Origin: Ruminococcaceae bacterium P7
GTDB lineage: Bacteria > Bacillota > Clostridia > Oscillospirales > Acutalibacteraceae
Reading direction: 5' to 3'
DNA: 64,000 nucleotides
NCBI GenBank assembly: GCA_900100595.1
Contig: FMUA01000004.1
Span: 124,001-188,000, forward strand
Shown here: positions 26,395 through 33,408 of the stretch, piece by piece
How the letters are laid out: every line of letters starts with the position of its first letter
How positions within the stretch are numbered: the first letter of the stretch is position 1
Program-made: the position numbers and the translations under genes
The notes under the pieces: model-generated
What the model saw: only the letters and a program-made list of their open reading frames with translations
Told to the model about the DNA's origin: nothing
Databases searched by the model: none

Positions 26395-29235
26395 ATGAAA
26401 CGAAAACTCATCAGCATGCTGCTGGCGGCTTGTATGGCTGCATCCGCAGCGACCGTCGGCGTTGTACAGGCGTCGGCAAGTGAAGTTGACCCGAAGCTTG
26501 CGCAGGACACCGTTCAGGGCGGCGCGATCCTGCACTGCTTTGACTGGTCGTACAACAACATCAAGGCGAATATGAAGGATATTGCCGAGGCGGGCTACAC
26601 CGCCGTCCAGACGTCTCCCGTGCAGCCGCCGAAGGACTATAACTCTTCATGGACGGACAGCAGTAAACAATGGTGGAAGCTCTATCAGCCGCTCGGACTG
26701 CGGGTTGCGGACGGAGATACATGGCTGGGCACCAAGACTGAGCTGAAGGCGATGTGCGACGAAGCGGAGAAATACGACATCAAGGTCATTGTCGACATCG
26801 TCGCCAACCATCTTGCAAACGACAACACGAAGGCAGGCACCTACGAACATCTCAGTCCTTATGTGGATGATGAGATGAAAAACCCGGATTACTACCACAG
26901 TGATACGGATGGCATCGATGATTTAGACCGCTATCACATCACGCAATTTCATATGGGGCAGCCCGACTTGAACACAGGTAACCGCGATGTGCAGGACAAG
27001 GTCAAGAGACTGCTCCGCGAATGCTACGATCTCGGCGTAGACGGCTTCCGCTTCGACGCGGCAAAGCACATTGAAGTGCCGAACGATGAGTATTGCGGAA
27101 GTGATTTCTGGGAAAACGTCATTACAGACATCAAGGACTACTCGAACAACAGCGTGTTCCTGTACGGCGAGATCCTCGGCGGAGCGGGAACGGATATCTC
27201 GAACTACACGAAATACATGGCGGTCACCGACAATGAGACCGGCAATACCGCGCGCTCCAACGCGGCGTCCCAAAACTGCCAAGACTTGAAAAACGGCTGG
27301 TACAGCAAGGGAACCGCTGCTTCAAACTGCGTGCTCTGGGCGGAATCGCACGATACCTATATGGACGGTTCTACCGGCGGCATCTCCGATGACGTCATTA
27401 CCAAGACATGGGCGATCGTCGGCTCCCGTTCGGATTCCACCTCGCTGTTCCTCGCGCGTCCCGCGGCGAATATGGGCGACGTTGGCACAGACCTTTCATG
27501 GAAATCCAAAGCTGTCGCAGAGGTCAACAAGTTCAAGAACGTGTTCAACGGTCAGTCCGAGTATCTCGCATGTGACACCGATCCCTGCGTCACCTACAAC
27601 GTGCGCGGCAACAAGGGCGTAGTCATGACCAAGCTCAACGGCAGCGGCTATGTCAGCATCGATTCCTGCGGCATGAAGGAAGGCACCTATACCGATCATG
27701 TTTCGGGCAATATCTTTACCGTCGCGAACGGTAAAATCAATGGAACGATCGACGAAACGGGCGTTGCGGTCGTCTACAATGACAACGACACGACCAACTT
27801 CATCGACGCCGACACGCTCTATTATGTCCCCAATTATAATTGGAAAAGCGACGGCGCGCGCATGGCGATGTATGTATACAACAGCCTGACGGGCGCAAGT
27901 GCATGGGCTTCCATGTCGCCCACAGCGGCTGCGGATTGGCGTTATTCCGCCGCAGTTCCCGCCGGACAGTGGACAAACGTGATCTTCTGCCGCATGAACG
28001 GCGGCACCACTGAAAACAACTGGGACAACAAGTGGAACCAGACAGCGAACCTCGCTCCCACCGACGGCACCAACTGCTTTAGTGTGTCAAATGACGGATG
28101 GGACAATCCGGAAGGTAGCTGGAATTATTACGGCGACGAGCACACCGCTATGGAATGCCGCAATCCCGTCTGGAGCTGGAGCAGCGATTACAGCACGGCT
28201 GATGCGGCGTTTACATGCGCGTTCTGCAATGACGCGTCGCATACGGCAACGCTGACCGCAAGCGGCGACGCGGTGAAGCGCAGCTATATGTACGCGGGCA
28301 AGTGCGTCTATACCGCGACCGTGACCGATGCTGCGGGCACCACCTATCAGAACAAGACCTCCGTTGATCTGACCGCGCCTGTTGTCGCGGCAAAGAGCAT
28401 CTCGCTCAAGGATGAGATCGGCGTCAACTTCTATATCAACGTGCCGCTCGGCACCGACGTCAGCGGCGCGGAGGTCGCCTATACTTGGGGCGAATACGAG
28501 GGAACCGGCACCCTGACGGAAAGCGAGAAATACAAGGGTCTGTATGTGGCGCAGTGCGGCGTACCTGCTGCCTGCATGACCGATACCGTCGAAATGACCT
28601 TCACCTGCGGCGAAGCTTCCGTGACCGATACCTACAGCGTCGTTTCCTACGCGACCGACGCCGCCGCGCAGTACGCGAATAACGCCAAATTGAAGAAGCT
28701 GCTCTGCGACATGCTCGACTACGGCGGAGCGTCCCAGACATATTTCAGCTATCGAACCGATGCGCCGGCAAGCGCGAAGATCGAGGATGTTGACGATACA
28801 TGGACAAGAGACGCCGCAGTGACGCTTGACGATACCTCCACGATCCAGAACGCCGATCTGTCCGCGTACGGCGTGAAGTTCAGAGGAGCCGCGCTGAGCG
28901 TGACCTCTCAGGTGACCGTGCGTCTGTTCTTTGACGTGAAGAATGCGGAAGTATTCGCGGGCACGCTTGCTTCCAACGGAGAAGAGCAGATCTTCTTTGC
29001 GGATTACAAAGGTACAGACATGAAGTATCTCGAATTTACGGACATCGCCGCTCCCGATATTTTCAAGAGCGTGAAGCTGTTCCTGTATAACGGACAGGAC
29101 AACAACATTGAATGTCAGTATTCGCCCGCGCGTTATTATAACTCCGTAATCGGAAAGAGTACCGATGCGAATTATGTGAGCGTCATGACGGCGATGTACA
29201 ACTACTCAAAGAGCGCAGCCGACTATTTGTCATAA
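26395..29235 (+). CDS. Secreted GH13 alpha-amylase with accessory domains
   Basis: The 946-residue exported enzyme has a signal peptide (1-28) and a GH13 catalytic barrel (about 35-480). The four conserved regions are present: DIVANH (134-139), GFRFDAAKH with nucleophile Asp221, FLYGEIL with acid/base Glu259, and ESHD with His319-Asp320. It should cut internal alpha-1,4 bonds of starch. A module at about 480-600 with many Trp/Asn residues may bind starch. The last 290 residues form a domain starting SISLKDEIGVNFYINV that recurs in secreted clostridial proteins without an assigned role. No dockerin is present, unlike other secreted proteins here. AAAGGGGA precedes the ATG. Confidence 0.92.
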   Translation: MKRKLISMLLAACMAASAATVGVVQASASEVDPKLAQDTVQGGAILHCFDWSYNNIKANMKDIAEAGYTAVQTSPVQPPKDYNSSWTDSSKQWWKLYQPLGLRVADGDTWLGTKTELKAMCDEAEKYDIKVIVDIVANHLANDNTKAGTYEHLSPYVDDEMKNPDYYHSDTDGIDDLDRYHITQFHMGQPDLNTGNRDVQDKVKRLLRECYDLGVDGFRFDAAKHIEVPNDEYCGSDFWENVITDIKDYSNNSVFLYGEILGGAGTDISNYTKYMAVTDNETGNTARSNAASQNCQDLKNGWYSKGTAASNCVLWAESHDTYMDGSTGGISDDVITKTWAIVGSRSDSTSLFLARPAANMGDVGTDLSWKSKAVAEVNKFKNVFNGQSEYLACDTDPCVTYNVRGNKGVVMTKLNGSGYVSIDSCGMKEGTYTDHVSGNIFTVANGKINGTIDETGVAVVYNDNDTTNFIDADTLYYVPNYNWKSDGARMAMYVYNSLTGASAWASMSPTAAADWRYSAAVPAGQWTNVIFCRMNGGTTENNWDNKWNQTANLAPTDGTNCFSVSNDGWDNPEGSWNYYGDEHTAMECRNPVWSWSSDYSTADAAFTCAFCNDASHTATLTASGDAVKRSYMYAGKCVYTATVTDAAGTTYQNKTSVDLTAPVVAAKSISLKDEIGVNFYINVPLGTDVSGAEVAYTWGEYEGTGTLTESEKYKGLYVAQCGVPAACMTDTVEMTFTCGEASVTDTYSVVSYATDAAAQYANNAKLKKLLCDMLDYGGASQTYFSYRTDAPASAKIEDVDDTWTRDAAVTLDDTSTIQNADLSAYGVKFRGAALSVTSQVTVRLFFDVKNAEVFAGTLASNGEEQIFFADYKGTDMKYLEFTDIAAPDIFKSVKLFLYNGQDNNIECQYSPARYYNSVIGKSTDANYVSVMTAMYNYSKSAADYLS

Positions 29236-29250
29236 AGGAGGATGGAAGAG

Positions 29251-29373
29251 ATGAAAGAAGTATATGAGAGTGCACATTTGGAAATCATGTTTCTCGAAAT
29301 AGAGGATACCATTCTTGTCTCCGATCCCAAGGACAAATTTCAGCTGCCCCCCGACTGGGAACCCGAGCCGTAA
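29251..29373 (+). CDS. 40-residue acidic peptide downstream of amylase
   Basis: A short open frame of 40 codons starts 15 bases after the amylase stop, behind a strong AAAGGAGG. The product begins MKEVYESAHLEIMFLEIEDT and ends with a Pro/Asp/Trp/Glu tail; net charge is strongly negative. It has no signal peptide and no cysteine. The pattern YExxxLExxxLExEDxIxxS resembles short acidic peptides often found in Clostridia, whose roles are mostly unknown. Tight coupling to the amylase and a terminator 38 bases after its stop support translation in the same transcript. Confidence 0.7.
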   Translation: MKEVYESAHLEIMFLEIEDTILVSDPKDKFQLPPDWEPEP

Positions 29374-29411
29374 GCACCGACCAGAGACATAAGCGCCGAT
29401 AGGATAAAAGG

Positions 29412-29441
29412 AAAAAGCCTTCCGTAAGGAAGGCTTTTTTT
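29412..29441 (+). terminator. Terminator after amylase and peptide genes
   Basis: AAAAAGCCTTCC pairs with GGAAGGCTTTTT around GTAA; T and A tracts on both sides make it usable in both directions, also for the convergent esterase. Confidence 0.92.
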
Positions 29442-29460
29442 GACGGGGTTATACTTAGCG

Positions 29461-30264
29461 TTACAGCTCCGCGCGGCGCGCAAGGAAGGTGTGCAGGAAG
29501 TCCTTGAAAATCGGCGCCCAAGCGGATTCGTGGTGCTTTTGGTCGGGCAGAATGACGGAGCTGAGCTTTTCGGGCGGATAGAGCTCCATCAGGATATCGT
29601 AGGTTCTGTCCATGCCGATCGCGAGGATCTGCTCCAGCTCGTCGCCGCCGCCCATGTAGAAGTAGAGGTAGGGCATGTTGTCACGCATCACGGACGCGAT
29701 CCAGCTCCGCATATCCTCGGGGGAATAGAACATCAGCGCGGGAGAGAACACGCCTGCCGCGCAGAATTTGTCGGGGTGGCTGAGGGCGGTGAAATAGCTC
29801 TGCAGACCGCCGCTCGAGCTGCCGCAGAACGCGGTCTCGTTTCTGCCCTTTCTGACGGGGAACTGCGCTTCAACTGCGGGCATGACGGTGTTGACTACAA
29901 AGTCGTCGAACACCTCTCCCGACGGGTTGACATGCACCCTTTCCTCCTCGGGCATGTCGGGCGGCAGCATCACGGTGCCGATGGATTTCGGCGTCAGCTC
30001 GTTCGCGCGCTGACGGGGGCTTTCATCGTTGTGGATGCCGACGATGATTGCCGCCTGACCGCTGCGGCTGCGTTCCTCCGCGACCGCTTCGCGCGTGTAC
30101 CAGCAGCCGAACCGCAGGTCGGTGTCCTCGAACAGGTTCTGTCCGTCGGTCATGTAGACGACGGGAAAGGTTTCGCCCTCCTCGTGGGCAGGGACATAGA
30201 CGCGCACACGCTTGTCGCCGAGCGGATAGGGCAGCGTCAGGGTTGTGATTTGCTCTTGAATCAT
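29461..30264 (-). CDS. Esterase of the enterochelin esterase/esterase D-like family
   Basis: The 267-residue cytoplasmic protein is an alpha/beta hydrolase of the putative esterase family. FCGSSSGG (147-153) gives nucleophile Ser150, GGGDE supplies the acidic region and DQKHHESAW the catalytic histidine. PVVYMTDGQNLF is a typical early signature. Family members cleave esters of acyl, siderophore or feruloyl type. There is no signal peptide. AAGGAGGAG sets the ATG at 30264. Its promoter overlaps the end of the trmO gene. Confidence 0.85.
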   Translation of the reverse strand: MIQEQITTLTLPYPLGDKRVRVYVPAHEEGETFPVVYMTDGQNLFEDTDLRFGCWYTREAVAEERSRSGQAAIIVGIHNDESPRQRANELTPKSIGTVMLPPDMPEEERVHVNPSGEVFDDFVVNTVMPAVEAQFPVRKGRNETAFCGSSSGGLQSYFTALSHPDKFCAAGVFSPALMFYSPEDMRSWIASVMRDNMPYLYFYMGGGDELEQILAIGMDRTYDILMELYPPEKLSSVILPDQKHHESAWAPIFKDFLHTFLARRAEL

Positions 30265-30304
30265 CCGTTTACTCCTCCTTTTGGAATGATTATCTGCTAT
30301 CTCC

Positions 30305-30333
30305 AGTATAGCATTTCGGGGTGTAAAAATCAA
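30305..30333 (-). promoter_or_regulatory. Promoter of the esterase gene
   Basis: On the minus strand TTGATT and TATACT are separated by 17 bp. The -35 overlaps the last codons of trmO. Confidence 0.65.
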
Positions 30334-31022
30334 TCGCTTTGCGTACTTTCGACGGGAACCGCATCGGTGACGGTGACCGTGTCCTCCGACACCTGAAAGC
30401 GGATGTCATAGCCGCCGTATGCGAAGCCGTAAACGCGCTGCGGGTCGTTCTGATAGCCCGGACGCGGGTCGTAGGCGAGCGCTTCCCTGAGCGCCGCGCG
30501 CTGACTTTCGCTGAATTTCTCCGCGATTTGCGGCGGCAGCGCCACGTTCAGTTTTTTCTGCGTATGGGGACCGTAGCCCTCGGCGCGCGCGTCGGGAGCG
30601 CTGTCCGCGAAGGGCAGATAGGGCTTGATGTCGAGGATCGCGGTGCCGCTCATGAGGTCGGCTCCCGCGACGGTGAGCACGGGTCCCTGTTCGGTCTGCT
30701 CAACGGAGATCAGCTTCACGCGCGTCAGCCCGAGCGGATTCGGACGGTTCGGAGAGCGAGTGGCAAATACGCCCATCCGCTTGTTGCCGCCGAGCTTGGG
30801 CGGACGCACCGTCGGCGACCATTCCCGTTTGCCCATTGCCTCGAACTGCCAGATCAGCCAGAGGTACTCAAACGCCTCGATACCGCGGAACGCGTCGGGG
30901 CTGCGGTACTCCTCCTCCATGACGATCGTTGACAGCAGGTGCTCCGACATGCCGCTCTGCCGCGGCAGTCCGAATTTGGTGGGGAAGTCGTTGTAGATAT
31001 GCGCAATCGGGGTGCAGTTCAT
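30330..31022 (-). CDS. trmO: tRNA (N6-threonylcarbamoyladenosine-37 N6)-methyltransferase TrmO-like
   Basis: The 230-residue protein matches the TsaA/TrmO family (UPF0066), which methylates t6A37 of tRNA-Thr using S-adenosylmethionine. Visible signatures are GLPRQSG, WLIWQFE, and the beta-barrel motif GVFATRSPNRPNPLGLT, followed by LDIKPYLPFAD and a C-terminal domain. Length and order fit the E. coli type. The ATG at 31022 has AAAGGA about ten bases upstream. It has its own promoter on the minus strand. Confidence 0.92.
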   Translation of the reverse strand: MNCTPIAHIYNDFPTKFGLPRQSGMSEHLLSTIVMEEEYRSPDAFRGIEAFEYLWLIWQFEAMGKREWSPTVRPPKLGGNKRMGVFATRSPNRPNPLGLTRVKLISVEQTEQGPVLTVAGADLMSGTAILDIKPYLPFADSAPDARAEGYGPHTQKKLNVALPPQIAEKFSESQRAALREALAYDPRPGYQNDPQRVYGFAYGGYDIRFQVSEDTVTVTDAVPVESTQSD

Positions 31023-31052
31023 CGAATCGCCGTCCTTTGTCGTTCTACTACG

Positions 31053-31081
31053 TTTATACCACAAACAGGCGGTTTTTGCAA
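31053..31081 (-). promoter_or_regulatory. Promoter of trmO
   Basis: On the minus strand TTGCAA and TATAAA are separated by 17 bp. Confidence 0.65.
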
Positions 31082-31101
31082 ATATTTTATCGGATTTGTA
31101 C

Positions 31102-31130
31102 TTGCGGTAACGCAAAAGCCGCAGTATAAT
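31102..31130 (+). promoter_or_regulatory. Promoter of the DUF6765 operon
   Basis: TTGCGG, 17-bp spacer and TATAAT. The predicted start of transcription, near 31137, falls just before the 20-bp mini-element. Confidence 0.7.
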
Positions 31131-31140
31131 AATGATATAA

Positions 31141-31160
31141 GGGAACCTCTAAAAATTCCC
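31141..31160. repeat. 20-bp minimal derivative of the 161-bp element
   Basis: GGGAACCTCTAAAAATTCCC consists only of terminal sequence of the 161-bp element, and is flanked on both sides by ATAA, a perfect 4-bp target duplication. It forms the start of the leader of the next gene. Confidence 0.7.
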
Positions 31161-31184
31161 ATAAACAAATCGGAGGAAAGGCAT

Positions 31185-31679
31185 ATGGAAACAACAATAC
31201 GGCGCCTGAATGACCATATCTATACCCTTGGCACGGGCGTCATCGCGTTTGCCGCGTGGACGCTGCTCAAATTCACGCTGTACTGCACGGTGTACCAAAA
31301 CGTCCTCGTGGAGGAGATGAGAGTGGATCTGCCCGCGGACAGCTCCGTGCTGCAGGTGACGATCATCGCGGTCTGGATCATCGTGTTCCTCGACGCCCTC
31401 TTTCAGTGTCTGATCGGCTTTTCCGCGCGCGCGGACGGCAAGGGCAGGCGCAAGAGCGTCTTTTATATCGTTCTGATCGGACTGCGGCTTTTGTTTTTCG
31501 TTCCCATCGTGCTTGCGGAGGCGCAGAGCTTCGTCACCGTACAGACGGGCGTGCTCTACGCCATCATTACGCTGTTTATCGACGGCACCTCGCTGGTGAT
31601 TATGGTGGAGCTGCTGGTGTGCGCCGTCCGGGTAAGAATACTGAGAAAACGTCAGCGGGAGGTGCCGCATGAATCCTGA
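31185..31679 (+). CDS. Four-helix membrane protein
   Basis: The 164-residue protein has four hydrophobic segments (about 18-38, 56-78, 94-113 and 125-148) with basic loops. I do not recognise a family. CGGAGG sets the ATG at 31185. The stop overlaps the start of the next gene by 11 bases, so the two are translationally coupled in a three-gene operon. Confidence 0.7.
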   Translation: METTIRRLNDHIYTLGTGVIAFAAWTLLKFTLYCTVYQNVLVEEMRVDLPADSSVLQVTIIAVWIIVFLDALFQCLIGFSARADGKGRRKSVFYIVLIGLRLLFFVPIVLAEAQSFVTVQTGVLYAIITLFIDGTSLVIMVELLVCAVRVRILRKRQREVPHES

Positions 31680-32835
31680 TTTTCACTATTACGCGACCTA
31701 CTGCGCGGCGATCCTCGCGGGCTTTTCCCACGACGAGAGCATGGCGCTGTGCTACAGCGATCAGCTTGTCGACCTGTGCTCGGCGACGCTGCTGACAAAA
31801 ATCAAGGGGCCGCTGTCCGCCGCGACAACGCAGCTCCAGCTCGAGCTGATGGACGCGCGCACCGACATGATCGGCTTGCAGAACATCACGCGCATCTGGG
31901 CGTCGTTCCACTTCCTGCCCTACGATCTTGCCGCAGAGCCGCCCAAACGCTGCTCCAAGCGCTACCGCAGCAAGTACCGCCTGATCTGCCAGCCAAACAG
32001 CGAGCTGCTCGAAAGGACCGTCCGTCTCGCGAAGGACAAGGGCATGCAGGCAGCGGGAATTGCCATGCATATTTTGGCTGACACATGGGCGCACCGCAAT
32101 TTCGCGGGAACACCCTCGCTTGTCATCAACAATTCCAACCGTTATTTTTATGAGCTGTTCCCCGACGGGGACGGCTATACCGAGAAAAAGCTCACCTTCC
32201 GTCACAGCGCGTCGGCTCCCGACGACCTCGAGAGGAGCATCTATACGAGCAGCCTGTCCGTCACGAGCGAAAACTCCATCATGAACCTCGGTCACGGCAG
32301 GGTAGGCCACCTGCCCGACTACTGCTTCATCCGCTACAAGTACCTGCCCGCGTGGGGCGGCTACGAGGAGCTTGTCAAGGACAATCCCGCGGACTATCAC
32401 AACGCGTTCTGTCAGATGATCTACGCGATGAAGTACCTGCGCGGCGTGAATGAAACCTTTGAGCGCGGGCACTATGACACAGAGGCTGCCGCTCCCTATG
32501 AGCAGGAGCTGCAGGAGATCCTCAACAGGCGTCAGCTCGACGCGAGCGCGGACTGGAAGGCGCTCGGCGAGAAGCTCTCGGGTCACGAAATCGAGCCGTT
32601 TGATCTGGAAAGATATCAGGCGGAGTATATGAACGCCGGTGAGGACGAAAAGGACGGCACCTTCCTCGGCAGATTCATCCGCGCGGCGATGGCGCAGAAG
32701 AGCATGGTTACCACGGCGATCCATCAGTCGGGCAATAAGCTCGCGGGCTATTCCGTGGAATACGACAAGGGGCGCAGACGCGGCATCAAGGACTACCGCG
32801 TGCTGCTGCGCAGGGAAAAGGAGGAGCGGTCATGA
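31669..32835 (+). CDS. DUF6765-like protein
   Basis: The 388-residue soluble protein opens FHYYATYCAAILAGFSHDES and contains AMHILADTWAHRNFAGTPS near 140, a His/Asp-rich helical motif that may bind metal in the way of zinc-dependent phospholipase C-like helices. This matches my memory of the DUF6765 family, which has no established function. It is the middle gene of a coupled operon: the start overlaps the upstream membrane protein gene and its stop overlaps the next start as ATGA. Confidence 0.7.
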   Translation: MNPDFHYYATYCAAILAGFSHDESMALCYSDQLVDLCSATLLTKIKGPLSAATTQLQLELMDARTDMIGLQNITRIWASFHFLPYDLAAEPPKRCSKRYRSKYRLICQPNSELLERTVRLAKDKGMQAAGIAMHILADTWAHRNFAGTPSLVINNSNRYFYELFPDGDGYTEKKLTFRHSASAPDDLERSIYTSSLSVTSENSIMNLGHGRVGHLPDYCFIRYKYLPAWGGYEELVKDNPADYHNAFCQMIYAMKYLRGVNETFERGHYDTEAAAPYEQELQEILNRRQLDASADWKALGEKLSGHEIEPFDLERYQAEYMNAGEDEKDGTFLGRFIRAAMAQKSMVTTAIHQSGNKLAGYSVEYDKGRRRGIKDYRVLLRREKEERS

Positions 32836-33377
32836 GTCACTGGCAGCGTATCAAGAGTGTGATCGGCAGCGTGCTGCTGCTTTTGATGATCCCGATTCTC
32901 CTGTTCATGCCGCAGGAACAGGGCATCAGCTTGGTGGCGTTCGTCCTCAGCCTTTTGCTGATCGCCTACGGCGTCCGCGTGACGTGGTTCTACTTCCGCA
33001 TGGCGCGGCACATGGTCGGCGGAAAAATGATGCTCTGTCAGGGCATCCTGCTGCTCGATATCGGGCTGTTTTCGGTATCGGTCATCACGACGTCAAAGGT
33101 GGTTGTGCTGGGGTATCTGCTCGCGGTATTCGCCTTTTCGGGCGGCATCGATATTCTCCGCGCGCTCGAGGCAAAGCGCTACGGCGCTCCGTCATGGAAG
33201 CTCAAGCTCATCAGCGGCTGCGTCACGATCGCCGCCGCGGCAGCGATCGGCATAGCGGGCTTCTGCTTCGGTTCTCCGGAGCTTGCGGTGTACGGCTACT
33301 GCGTCAGCCTGCTGTATCTCGCGGTCGTGCGGCTGATCGCGGCGTTCCGCAAAACGGCAGTCATCTATATCGCATAA
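32832..33377 (+). CDS. Six-helix membrane protein, HdeD/DUF308-like
   Basis: The 181-residue protein has about six helices in three hairpins (for example 10-28, 33-51, 65-83, 87-106), a pattern of DUF308/HdeD-like acid-resistance membrane proteins; the match is by shape more than by motif. It begins in an ATGA overlap with the DUF6765 gene, so it is coupled to it. A terminator follows. Confidence 0.65.
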   Translation: MSHWQRIKSVIGSVLLLLMIPILLFMPQEQGISLVAFVLSLLLIAYGVRVTWFYFRMARHMVGGKMMLCQGILLLDIGLFSVSVITTSKVVVLGYLLAVFAFSGGIDILRALEAKRYGAPSWKLKLISGCVTIAAAAAIGIAGFCFGSPELAVYGYCVSLLYLAVVRLIAAFRKTAVIYIA

Positions 33378-33384
33378 ACAATTC

Positions 33385-33408
33385 AGGCTCCCGAACGGGA
33401 GCCTTTTC
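33385..33408 (+). terminator. Terminator of the DUF6765 operon
   Basis: GGCTCCC GAAC GGGAGCC followed by TTTT. Confidence 0.85.
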
